64,000 nucleotides of DNA from Legionella qingyii (GTDB taxonomy: Bacteria; Pseudomonadota; Gammaproteobacteria; Legionellales; Legionellaceae). Positions 37,744-46,708 of this stretch are shown here, one piece after another. A program made the translations under genes and the position numbers. Numbering within the stretch: the stretch's first letter is position 1; each line of letters begins with the position of its first letter. Location: the NCBI RefSeq assembly GCF_003184185.1, contig NZ_QHJG01000021.1:88112-152111 (forward strand). Direction: 5' to 3'. The notes beneath the pieces were generated by a model. It worked only from the letters and a program-made list of their open reading frames with translations, had not been told where the DNA came from and ran no database searches.

Positions 37744-38937
37744 ATGATCAATTCAAAACTAATAGGTGGAATATTACTTATAGTAGGAACTTCTATAGGT
37801 GGAGGTATGCTTGCCCTACCTGTCTCGACAGCAGAAGTAGGATTTAGCAATTCGATTTTCTTCCTATTTTTTTGCTGGCTGGTCATGACTGCAGGCGCAT
37901 TATTAATGCTAGAGGTCAATCTACGCCTTCCAGCAGGAAGCAATATGATTTCCATGGCTAAATCCACATTAGGCTTACCTGGTCAAATCATCGCTTGGAT
38001 AACGTACTTATTTTTGCTTTACACCCTACTCTCAGCTTATATTTCAGGTGGTAGTGATGTATTCAATAGCTTATTACATAAATTGAATATCAATTTGCCT
38101 AATAGTGTCACTGCGATCCTGTTTACAGTTTTATTCAGTTTGATTGTTTATAAAGGTATACGCTCGGTAGATTATGTCAATCGCGGTTTAATGTTTGGTA
38201 AATTAGGCATTTATGTTTTATTAGTCGCGATTATTAGCCCCCATGCCTCAACTTTGAGTTTAACTGATGGTTCAGCACGTGCATTTACTGGCACATTAAT
38301 GATCTTGATTACATCATTTGGCTATGCATCAATAATACCAAGCTTACGCGACTATTTTGGAGATGATATACGCAGCCTAAAACGCGTCATTTTATTAGGC
38401 TCACTTATCCCTCTTGCCTGTTATATTGTTTGGGATGCAGTCATTATGGGTGTAGTCTCTCGTGAAGGAGAGAATGGCTTACTGGCGCTGATGAACTCGG
38501 AACATGCGACAAGCGGATTAACTGAGGCTTTAAGTCAATCCGTGCAAAATCAATGGATTAGTGGATTCTTTGGCTTTTTTACATCCATCTGCATGCTTAC
38601 AGCATTTTTAGGAGTTTCCCTGGGGCTATTTGACTTTTTAGCAGATGGATTAAAACTGAAGAAATCAGGTAATCAAGGAAAATATACCTTGGCTTTAACC
38701 TTCCTTCCACCACTAGCAGTAGTCTTGTTAAATCCTGGAATTTATCTACACGCTTTAAGCTATGCGGGTATTTGTTGTGTCATTTTATTATTGTTATTGC
38801 CCGCGATTATGGCATGGAGAGGACGTAAATCCTGCCTGGTCACAACAGAAACTCACTTGGTACCCGGGGGTAATTCCAGTTTAGCTTTAATCGGCTTCAT
38901 TGCGGTGGGTTTACTTATCATCGCAATTATAAGCTAA
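37744..38937 (+). CDS. Aromatic amino acid permease, HAAAP family (TyrP-like), copy 2
   Basis: At 397 residues it is a tandem paralogue of the preceding permease. It shares LIGGILLIVGTSIGGGMLALP in parts, LLYTLLSAYISGG, VDYVNRGLMFGKL and MLTAFLGVSL, but differs in the loops and at the C-terminus. The ATG at 37744 matches the paralogue start; ten earlier codons in frame do not. The 123 nt gap holds only a faint copy of the intergenic repeat. Duplication with drift suggests two substrates, for example tyrosine and another aromatic or branched amino acid. Confidence 0.92.
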   Translation: MINSKLIGGILLIVGTSIGGGMLALPVSTAEVGFSNSIFFLFFCWLVMTAGALLMLEVNLRLPAGSNMISMAKSTLGLPGQIIAWITYLFLLYTLLSAYISGGSDVFNSLLHKLNINLPNSVTAILFTVLFSLIVYKGIRSVDYVNRGLMFGKLGIYVLLVAIISPHASTLSLTDGSARAFTGTLMILITSFGYASIIPSLRDYFGDDIRSLKRVILLGSLIPLACYIVWDAVIMGVVSREGENGLLALMNSEHATSGLTEALSQSVQNQWISGFFGFFTSICMLTAFLGVSLGLFDFLADGLKLKKSGNQGKYTLALTFLPPLAVVLLNPGIYLHALSYAGICCVILLLLLPAIMAWRGRKSCLVTTETHLVPGGNSSLALIGFIAVGLLIIAIIS

Positions 38938-39059
38938 TGGCATAAGCGTAAATCGTTGCTTGGACAAAGCAATGATCTTAAGGAAAAATATACCTTAAAT
39001 TCCTTGCATTATTTGCCCTAATTGACGCGTTGATACAGTAACAACAAGGAATCAAATCT

Positions 39060-39446
39060 ATGAAATTTGGATATACCATTATTTATGTCAACGATGTAAA
39101 AGCTTCACTGGCCTTTTTTTCTGAGGCTTTTAATATAAAAACACGCTTCTTTCATGAAGCAGGTTATGGTGAACTTGAAACCGGAGAAACAACGCTTGCT
39201 TTTGCATCTCATCACTTAGGTGCGAACAATCTGCCTGATGGTTATGTAGCAGCTGATTCATCGAGCCAGCCTTTAGGTATGGAAATCGCGTTAGTTACCG
39301 AATCAGTCCAGCGAGCACATGAACAAGCTGTTGCAGCAGGAGCCCAATCAATTCAAGAGCCCATAAAAAAGCCTTGGGGCCAATTAGTCTCTTATGTTCG
39401 TTGTCCTGATGGAACATTAGTGGAGTTATGTTCACCATTATCTTAA
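39060..39446 (+). CDS. VOC-family (glyoxalase/bleomycin-resistance fold) protein
   Basis: The 128 residues have the paired beta-alpha-beta-beta-beta modules of the vicinal oxygen chelate fold: FGYTIIYVNDVKASLAFFSEAF at the start and VRCPDGTLVELCSPLS at the end, where a metal-ligand Glu is expected. Its closest look is to uncharacterised single-domain VOC proteins; substrate unknown. It is monocistronic, with a purine-rich AAGGA before the ATG. Confidence 0.88.
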   Translation: MKFGYTIIYVNDVKASLAFFSEAFNIKTRFFHEAGYGELETGETTLAFASHHLGANNLPDGYVAADSSSQPLGMEIALVTESVQRAHEQAVAAGAQSIQEPIKKPWGQLVSYVRCPDGTLVELCSPLS

Positions 39447-39453
39447 ATATCAT

Positions 39454-39505
39454 TGTAGCCCGGGAATTTTCAACGTGAATAAAACGTTTTAACCTGGATT
39501 ACGTG
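39454..39505. repeat. Intergenic inverted repeat, short copy
   Basis: GTAGCCCGGG, then TTCAACGTGAATAAAACGTT and AACCTGGATTACG, form a degenerate copy. It lies between the convergent VOC and isoaspartyl peptidase genes. Confidence 0.55.
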
Positions 39506-39514
39506 TTCATTCAA

Positions 39515-40426
39515 TTAATCAAAAAGTTTAATTTGAATTTCTTGCGATGAACTTTTCCAAGCTCTTTTCATGATTTCCGTATTAAAAGAAATACCAAAAT
39601 CACCCGTTTGATTAAGAGCAATTATACCCATTTCTCCATTTAACTTTTTATTACGCTCATGAATTACATAATCGCATGCCTCTTGTAATGGCATATCAAA
39701 CTCCATCATCATGGATATAGTATGGCCAACCACCCCTCTGATTAAATATTCACCTTCACCAGTTCCAGAGACTGCGCAGGTAGTGTTATTAGCATAACAT
39801 CCCGCACCAATCACACAACTGTCACCGATTCGTCCTGGAAGACAATTGCTGATTCCACCTGTGGATGTTCCCGCCGCAAGATTTCCTTGTAAATCTAAAG
39901 CAACAGCACCTACTGTTCCTTTCATTTTCTTTTTCTGAATTTCTTCCATAGTTTCTATTTTATTAAGCTTTTGATATACCTCATACTGATATGGAGTTAT
40001 AAAATAAGATTCAGCTTCAAATTCCATACCATATTTCTTTGCTAACTCTAAGGCGCCATACCCAGAAAGGAAGACATGTCGTGTTTTCTCCATCACTAAT
40101 CGAGCAAGACGAATTGGATTTTTTACCGTACGAACCATAGACACCGCACCAGCTTGCAGATCCTTACCATCCATAAGCGAGGCATCCATCTCCACTTCAC
40201 CTCGTGCATTTAAGGCTGAACCTCTTCCCGCGTTAAATAAGGGATTATCTTCAAGAATCCCAACTGCCTCTTCAACTGCATCTAAAGCAGCCCCCCCCTT
40301 ATCAAGCACTGCATAACCCTTTTCCGTAGCATTAGCTAAACCCTGCTCAAACTCTTGTTGATGTTCTTGCAAAAAAGAATAATTTTCACTAGCACCACCA
40401 TGTACTGCAATTGCAATTTTATTCAT
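39515..40426 (-). CDS. iaaA: Isoaspartyl peptidase / plant-type L-asparaginase
   Basis: This Ntn-hydrolase is made as a precursor that cuts itself before the nucleophile Thr (Thr171, in MKGTVGAVALDLQGN), giving alpha and beta subunits. Other signatures are AVHGGA near the N-terminus, LFNAGRGSALN and AGTSTGG. It hydrolyses beta-aspartyl dipeptides. Its place after cyanophycin synthetase and cyanophycinase (13 nt gap) indicates that its substrate is beta-Asp-Arg released from cyanophycin, giving aspartate and arginine. The 303 residues are of normal length. Confidence 0.93.
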   Translation of the reverse strand: MNKIAIAVHGGASENYSFLQEHQQEFEQGLANATEKGYAVLDKGGAALDAVEEAVGILEDNPLFNAGRGSALNARGEVEMDASLMDGKDLQAGAVSMVRTVKNPIRLARLVMEKTRHVFLSGYGALELAKKYGMEFEAESYFITPYQYEVYQKLNKIETMEEIQKKKMKGTVGAVALDLQGNLAAGTSTGGISNCLPGRIGDSCVIGAGCYANNTTCAVSGTGEGEYLIRGVVGHTISMMMEFDMPLQEACDYVIHERNKKLNGEMGIIALNQTGDFGISFNTEIMKRAWKSSSQEIQIKLFD

Positions 40427-40439
40427 AAGGTTTATTCCA

Positions 40440-41306
40440 TCACTTAGATTGTTTGCTTACAGGGATTGCAGGGTTTGCCAGAGTACGATCTGCAATGGAA
40501 AACTGACATCCCTTTACTAAAAGATGAACGATCAAATTTTCAACAAATACGGGTTCCCCTTCTTCAACGTCAGTAATGTTCGTTTGATCAATATTTCTTC
40601 CATCAATGATAACTACCATACCTGAGCCATAACATTCTGCATCCGATCCATTCCGAATCACCAAAGCAGTATCTTCCCCTAAACCAATACCCAGTTGTTC
40701 TGGGTTCATAATAATTGCATGCGCAAGACGACTAAATCGCCCTCTTTTGATGAAATGTGTATCAACAATACAAGACTGTAAGATTCCTAACCCTGAAGAA
40801 GTTAATAAATTTCGATATCTTAAAGCCTCAGATAAACCTCCACCAGTAATCATAACCGTCCCCATAACCATAGCCCCGGCACTGGTTCCAGCTATAATAA
40901 ACTCGCTATCATCCAGATATCTTTCTTTAATAATATCGACAATAGGAGTGCCGCCTAGTATGGTTGATAAGCGAAACTGATCCCCTCCGGTAAAAAAAAT
41001 AGCTCCAGCATCTTCTGCTCTTTTTAAATATTCGTCCTGACGAGCCTCACTTCTATTTTTTATGGGAAGAAATCCTATATTGTTATAACCCATGTTTTGA
41101 AAAACTTTTTGATATATTTTTTTTACTTCATCCTGAATTTCAGAACCGGTAGTAATAATTTCTATTTTCTTATTCGATGGAGGCAATAATTCATTGAGAA
41201 TTTCATAACGTGTAAATTCCTTTTTTTGATCCAAAAAATCCAGAGGTTCATTATCGCCCTTATCCTCAGCACCGCCAATGATCAATAACTTAGCTTTGGG
41301 CGTCAT
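40440..41306 (-). CDS. cphB: Cyanophycinase (peptidase S51)
   Basis: CphB degrades the storage polymer cyanophycin (poly-Asp with Arg side chains) to beta-Asp-Arg dipeptides. The serine-peptidase motif GTSAGAM (Ser142) and the FFTGGDQFRL segment are as in the family, and KLLIIGGAEDK opens the fold. I prefer the ATG at 41306 (288 residues), which has GAGG 8 nt upstream and overlaps the end of cphA by 17 nt; a start at 41318 is possible. This overlap implies translational coupling. There is no signal peptide, so it is an intracellular enzyme. Confidence 0.94.
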   Translation of the reverse strand: MTPKAKLLIIGGAEDKGDNEPLDFLDQKKEFTRYEILNELLPPSNKKIEIITTGSEIQDEVKKIYQKVFQNMGYNNIGFLPIKNRSEARQDEYLKRAEDAGAIFFTGGDQFRLSTILGGTPIVDIIKERYLDDSEFIIAGTSAGAMVMGTVMITGGGLSEALRYRNLLTSSGLGILQSCIVDTHFIKRGRFSRLAHAIIMNPEQLGIGLGEDTALVIRNGSDAECYGSGMVVIIDGRNIDQTNITDVEEGEPVFVENLIVHLLVKGCQFSIADRTLANPAIPVSKQSK

Positions 41307-43929
41307 TATAAACCTCATTCACCAGCATCAATTGTTTTTCCTTTTTCTTGAGAAAATTGGTTGTTTCAAATACGTCTTCAACGGCGCAAAAAATAAAAGT
41401 ATCTGGATCAGCAATTTCCATCATATGTTCAATAGCCTCAAGCTCATCTGAAATGATATTTAAAGACGGTTTAAAATCGGAGCGGAGTATTCCAGCAACA
41501 AGAAGACGATTTATTTCATGATGTGAGCGCCCTCTTCCGTCTTTATCATGACGAATAACGATCTCATCAAACATTGAAGCAACGTGATAGCCTAATTTTT
41601 CGATATCCTCATCACGCCGATCACCAACTACCCCAATAATTCCAATTTTTTTAGTACAACGAATCGAATCAAGATAATTTTTTAACTCACAAAATGCACC
41701 TTCGTTATGAGCATAATCGATCATAACTTGGCAATGAGGGAATTTGAAAAGATTCATTCTACCAGGAAGATTTTCAACAGTAGGATGGAAGATTTGAAGG
41801 GCTTCTTTTATTTTCTCTATAGAAAAATGACTGATCACGCCCGCTAGCGTGGCCGCTAAGATATTCATAATCATACCAGTAGCAGCGCCCTGAAAACTTA
41901 GTGGTATTGATTTTATATCTGCTAAAACCGTTCGTTCCGAGCCTTTTTGGATTACAATACTGCCTTGAGCAATATACGCGGCCAACCCACCTAAACTGCA
42001 ATGTCGCCTAATCCTAATACTTTCAACCATACTAAATAAAGCAATATTACACGTTAAATCATTTCTTAAATCATAGGTTAAATCGTCATCCGCATTTAAA
42101 ATAGCGTAGCCTGATTCTTTCGTACTCCGTGCCACAACGGCTTTCACCTGCGCCAATTCTTCAAGGGTATGAATATCATTTAATCCCAAATGATCTCCAG
42201 TAATATTAGTAATTACACTAATATCCGATTCATCAAAACCTAATCCTGAGCGCAAAATTCCGCCCCGAGCACATTCCAAGACGGCATAATCCACTTCAGG
42301 ATCATACAAAACTACTTGTGCACTAGCAGGACCGCTGCAATCTCCGCTATAGATCAATTTATTATTTATATAAATACCCTCGGTCGTGGTATAGCCTGTG
42401 TAATGATTCGCAAAACGTGCAAGATGGGCAATCAAACGGACAACCGATGTTTTTCCATTAGTGCCTGTAACTGCAACTACCGGGATCCTTGAGGTTAAAT
42501 TAGATGGATAAAGCATATTTAAAATAGGCTCTGCTACATTCCGTGGCGTACCTTCATTGGGGGATAAATGCATTCTTAATCCTGGTCCAGCATTTACCTC
42601 AATAATGGCTCCATTATTTTCATTGAGAGGATAAGCAATGTCTTTTGAAATTACATCAATTCCACAAATATCCAAATTCACAAGTCGTGCTACGCGTTCT
42701 GCAAGAAAAATATTAAACGGATGAACCTCTTCGGTAACATCTTTGGCGGTGCCGCCTGAGCTCAAATTTGCAGTTTCTTTTAAATATAAAATGTGATCTT
42801 TAGGTAAAATACTTTCCAAAGTAAGGTTATTTTGTCTTAAAATTGAAAAAGTCGATTCATCAATCTTGATTGTTGTCAGCATATTCTCATGAGACTCACC
42901 CCGATTTGGATCGTCATTCGCCTGATCAATCAATTGACTAATTGTAAGTATTCCATCACCTCTAACTTGAGCGGGGGTACGTTTTGCTACAGCAACTACT
43001 TTATAATTTATCACTAAAAATCGATAATCATCTCCGACAATAAAGCGCTCAATTATCAATTCATTAGAAATTTTTTTCGCAAGCTCATAACCAAAAATTG
43101 CTTTCTTGAGATCCGTAATATTAGTAGTTACCCCTTTTCCATGATTCCCGTTGTGTGGCTTTATTACTAAAGGGAATCCTAATTGCTCTATTGCATGGTG
43201 TAACTCTTCTTCGGCTCGAATAATCAACCCTTGTGGTGTTGGAATAAAATTGGCATTTAGAATCTTTTTGGTAAGTTCTTTATCGGAGGCAATATCCACA
43301 CCAACAGAACTCGTTTTCGAGGATATAGATGCCCAAATCTTTTTTTGATTTCGACCATACCCAAATGTAATTAAAGAAGTATTTTCATAACGTTTCCAAG
43401 GTATTTTTCTTTTTTTCGCTTCTTCAACAAGCGCCTGCGTACTCGGTCCCAAACCCTGTTGTTTAAAAATTGCTTTTAAGCGATTGATAGCCTCATCAAG
43501 AGGATACTCTTTACCCTCTGCTATGGATTTGATGAAATTGACTGCAGCCTGTCCTGCATATATGCCTGCTTCCTCAATTTGGTATGCATATATCACTTGA
43601 TACACACCATACTCATTTGTGCCATAAGTTCTGCCAAAACCACATTCCATTCCTGCAAGGCACTGCAACTCCAACGCAACATGTTCGATAACATGTCCTA
43701 GCCAGGTTCCTTCTTCTACTCGTTTTAAAAATCCACCTTCAATCCCCAAAGAACAACGATGCTTGTCTAAACTAGGGAGATTTTGTATCAATCGCTCCTT
43801 AAACCCAACCAACAGATTCGTAGGAAACTCCTCGTATGTCCCTAAATCGAGTTTGATAACAATGAGTTCTCTTCTGTAGTTTGACCAATAATTCGGGCCT
43901 TTCAAGACTTGGGTTTTTAAAATGTTCAT
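41290..43929 (-). CDS. cphA: Cyanophycin synthetase
   Basis: CphA polymerises aspartate and adds arginine to each side chain, using ATP. The 879 residues show the usual three parts: a family N-domain, an ATP-grasp domain (about 200-460, FPLVIKPHNGNHGKGVTTN and EVNAGPGLRMH), and a Mur-ligase-like domain beginning PVVAVTGTNGKTSVVRLIAH (P-loop near residue 485). The ATG at 43929 has AAGGA 6-7 nt upstream and the conserved MNILKTQVLKGPNYWS start; an earlier in-frame ATG at 43977 is not needed. It is first in a three-gene operon with cphB and the isoaspartyl peptidase. All motifs appear intact. Confidence 0.95.
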   Translation of the reverse strand: MNILKTQVLKGPNYWSNYRRELIVIKLDLGTYEEFPTNLLVGFKERLIQNLPSLDKHRCSLGIEGGFLKRVEEGTWLGHVIEHVALELQCLAGMECGFGRTYGTNEYGVYQVIYAYQIEEAGIYAGQAAVNFIKSIAEGKEYPLDEAINRLKAIFKQQGLGPSTQALVEEAKKRKIPWKRYENTSLITFGYGRNQKKIWASISSKTSSVGVDIASDKELTKKILNANFIPTPQGLIIRAEEELHHAIEQLGFPLVIKPHNGNHGKGVTTNITDLKKAIFGYELAKKISNELIIERFIVGDDYRFLVINYKVVAVAKRTPAQVRGDGILTISQLIDQANDDPNRGESHENMLTTIKIDESTFSILRQNNLTLESILPKDHILYLKETANLSSGGTAKDVTEEVHPFNIFLAERVARLVNLDICGIDVISKDIAYPLNENNGAIIEVNAGPGLRMHLSPNEGTPRNVAEPILNMLYPSNLTSRIPVVAVTGTNGKTSVVRLIAHLARFANHYTGYTTTEGIYINNKLIYSGDCSGPASAQVVLYDPEVDYAVLECARGGILRSGLGFDESDISVITNITGDHLGLNDIHTLEELAQVKAVVARSTKESGYAILNADDDLTYDLRNDLTCNIALFSMVESIRIRRHCSLGGLAAYIAQGSIVIQKGSERTVLADIKSIPLSFQGAATGMIMNILAATLAGVISHFSIEKIKEALQIFHPTVENLPGRMNLFKFPHCQVMIDYAHNEGAFCELKNYLDSIRCTKKIGIIGVVGDRRDEDIEKLGYHVASMFDEIVIRHDKDGRGRSHHEINRLLVAGILRSDFKPSLNIISDELEAIEHMMEIADPDTFIFCAVEDVFETTNFLKKKEKQLMLVNEVYNDAQS

Positions 43930-44168
43930 TAGCATTCCTTTGGCATATAATGAATTACCGAAAACTCTTTTTAGCATAGGAAGAATTATTTAATTCTTCA
44001 AATCCATTTACAAAATAATTGATTCGTGGTTCAAGGTGAACTAAGGAAAATACTTAATTATTTGAAAGAAAATAATTTTTAGGAAAATTTACTAACTGCA
44101 TTCCCAATAAAGCAATGCAGGTAAAATAGATTATTTTTTAATAAGGATGTGCGATAAGATATTAGGGT

Positions 44169-44636
44169 TTACATTACAATTTCCATTACGGTCACAGGAT
44201 GTCCTTTGAAACTGTCAGTATCTATAATATTCCACCCTAATGATTGGTAATAATTCGGAATTGTTCGATCAAAAGCAAAAAGATAAAGCACTTTATATCC
44301 CATTTTTTTTGCTTGTTCTTTAGTCACCTCAATAAGACGTTGGCCAAGTCCTTGTCTTTGATACTCAGGTTTTACCGATAAAGAGCCTAGCCATGGCATT
44401 AAATCAGGGCGGATACCATCATTTTCACGTAAACTGCACATGCCTACTGGTTTTTCTTCATCGAATGCCACAAAGGTCATTGGCATCCTTTCATTATTCG
44501 CATGCTCAAGAAAACGCCGTTCAACATCGGCAAGCGGTACATCAGGTAGCCAAATTTTTCCAAGTCCTTCTCGCCAAATCAAAGCAAGCTCAGGGATCGC
44601 ATCAAGATTATTTTGCAGAAGTTCAATTCTTATCAT
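44169..44636 (-). CDS. GNAT-family N-acetyltransferase
   Basis: The 155 residues have a full GNAT fold: GMCSLREND (motif D), LMPWLGSLSVKPEYQRQGLGQRLIE (motif A with the acetyl-CoA loop RxGxG) and IPNYYQSLGWNIID near the end. Substrate unknown; small-molecule or aminoglycoside-type acetylation is possible. It stands alone between cphA and the antiporter gene on the same strand, with gaps of over 100 nt each side. Confidence 0.9.
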   Translation of the reverse strand: MIRIELLQNNLDAIPELALIWREGLGKIWLPDVPLADVERRFLEHANNERMPMTFVAFDEEKPVGMCSLRENDGIRPDLMPWLGSLSVKPEYQRQGLGQRLIEVTKEQAKKMGYKVLYLFAFDRTIPNYYQSLGWNIIDTDSFKGHPVTVMEIVM

Positions 44637-44751
44637 TTTTAATACCCATTAATTTTTTTCATTACCTGGTTAATAAAACTGATCAGGATACATCTTGTGT
44701 TTCTCTTTTACCACTGGTACTCCCAATAATTAACATGAAGCAGATATACCG

Positions 44752-46449
44752 TTAGTTTGGTGATTTCCCATATCTATTTAAAGTATAAAGTCCCATGTTT
44801 TTTGCTATTTCACCCTCCGCAAAAAACACTTTTCCCTTTATCTCTTTTTGTAGTAATGTAGCCTCTTCTTCATTATGGGTGCGGATCACAATCTCTATAT
44901 CTGGATTGAGTTGAGTTGCATATTGAATCATCTTTCTTACATGAACCGTATCTGATATTAAAAGTACAAGCATACTGGCATGAGCAATATGGCTTTGAAT
45001 GAGTACCGATGGTTTAGATGCATCTCCATAAACTGCTGGGATACCAGAAATTCGTAACTCTTCTATTAGCTCTCGATTATCATCTACCACAACATAAGGA
45101 ACTGCATTTTCAGAAAGTAACTGAGCAACACGCTTACCCACGAGCCCATACCCCACCAAAACAACTTGCCCAGCAAGGTACTCTTCTTTAGTTGTCATTG
45201 GTAATTCAGTTAATGGATCTTTTGAACGCTCAAATACCTCAATTAATTTAGGGTGAGATTTTGCCCAGGAATGTATGGGATTTATCAATCTAAATATAAG
45301 AGGATTGATGGCTATTGAGATCAACGCGCCAGCCAAAATAAAACTTTGCCCTTCCACTGGAAGAAGACCAAGGCGTGTCCCAATCTCAGCAAGAATAAAA
45401 GAAAACTCACCAATTTGTGCCAAACTTGCTGATACGATTAATGCTGATTGTAAAGGATAGCGAAAAGCAAGAACTAATATAAACGCTGCAATCGATTTTC
45501 CAATAACAATGATACCTACAACAGTCAGAACTTGCAGTGGTTGTTTCACTAAGACAGCAGGATTAAATAACATACCTACAGAAACAAAAAACAACACTGA
45601 AAATGCGTCTCGCAGTGGCAAAGATTCTTGTGCAGCACGATGACTAAAAGCGGACTCCCTCATAATCATCCCAGCAAAAAAAGCGCCTAAAGCAAAAGAC
45701 ACTCCAAACAATTGAGCGGCCACATAGGCGATACTAATTGCGGCAGTAACAACACATAAAGTAAATAATTCATGAGAACCTGTGCGGGCAACATGCCAAA
45801 GCAATTTTGGGAAAAATCGACGCCCAACCAGAAACATCAGTGCAATAAAAGTTGAAACCTTTATCAATGTAAGGCCAAGTACAAACCATAATGGTTTGGG
45901 AATACTTTCTGATGCATTAGTACCTAACCATTGAGATAATGGCGGAAGCAATACAAGCACAACGACCATGGCTAGATCTTCTACCAAAAGCCAGCCTACC
46001 GCGATATGACCATTAATTGTTTCTAAGGTACCCCTCTCCTCAAGCGCTCTTAATAAAACAATTGTACTTGCAACCGATAATGAAAGCCCAAAAATTAATG
46101 CATAGCCATAATTCCAACCCCACATGAGGGCAGTACAACCGCCCAATATTGTTGCAACAATCATTTGCACAAGTGCACCAGGAATTGCAACCTTACGAAC
46201 GTGCATCAAATCAGATAATGAGAAATGCAAACCCACCCCAAACATAAGCAGCATAACACCGATTTCGGCAAGTTCTTGAGCAATTTCAACATTTGCCATT
46301 AACCCGGGAGTAAATGGTCCCATAGCAACACCGGCTAATAAATAGCCTACCAAAGCTGGAATTTTGAATCGTACCGCAATGAACCCCATGATTAATGCCA
46401 AAGCAAATCCCATTGCAACGGTAGTTATCAATGGAAGAGCGTGATTCAT
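44752..46449 (-). CDS. CPA2 monovalent cation/proton antiporter with RCK domain (YbaL/Kef-like)
   Basis: The 565 residues have about twelve membrane helices (to about 390) starting VRFKIPALVGYLLAGVAMGPFTPG, then a cytoplasmic TrkA-N/RCK domain with an NAD-binding loop QVVLVGYGLVGKRVAQLL (about 417-434). The order and motifs match YbaL of E. coli more than KefB/KefC. It should exchange K+ or Na+ for H+ at the inner membrane. A C-terminal TrkA-C domain is absent; it ends at NRYGKSPN. No ancillary subunit gene is adjacent. Confidence 0.93.
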   Translation of the reverse strand: MNHALPLITTVAMGFALALIMGFIAVRFKIPALVGYLLAGVAMGPFTPGLMANVEIAQELAEIGVMLLMFGVGLHFSLSDLMHVRKVAIPGALVQMIVATILGGCTALMWGWNYGYALIFGLSLSVASTIVLLRALEERGTLETINGHIAVGWLLVEDLAMVVVLVLLPPLSQWLGTNASESIPKPLWFVLGLTLIKVSTFIALMFLVGRRFFPKLLWHVARTGSHELFTLCVVTAAISIAYVAAQLFGVSFALGAFFAGMIMRESAFSHRAAQESLPLRDAFSVLFFVSVGMLFNPAVLVKQPLQVLTVVGIIVIGKSIAAFILVLAFRYPLQSALIVSASLAQIGEFSFILAEIGTRLGLLPVEGQSFILAGALISIAINPLIFRLINPIHSWAKSHPKLIEVFERSKDPLTELPMTTKEEYLAGQVVLVGYGLVGKRVAQLLSENAVPYVVVDDNRELIEELRISGIPAVYGDASKPSVLIQSHIAHASMLVLLISDTVHVRKMIQYATQLNPDIEIVIRTHNEEEATLLQKEIKGKVFFAEGEIAKNMGLYTLNRYGKSPN

Positions 46450-46708
46450 ACTAAAGTATCCTTATCTAATTTATTTTCTTTAGAAACCGTTGCTCGCATG
46501 CATATCTATTAATCAAACTGAACTTTGCCTTATTACAAATGACCTATCTGAGGAAAAATAATTCAGTCAGTCCCTCTTTATTTAATATAGTAAGCTTCCT
46601 TTAGATATCAACCAAATAATGATACCCTGAGTTGCCTCACCAAAGTTACAACTCCGGAATCATCATCTATACTAAAAGTAGTTTGTGGCATAGAGCAAAG
46701 GAATAATA

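Noticed and set aside
43930..43977. Upstream start for cphA
   Set aside because: The family N-terminus begins at 43929, where AAGGA is well placed.
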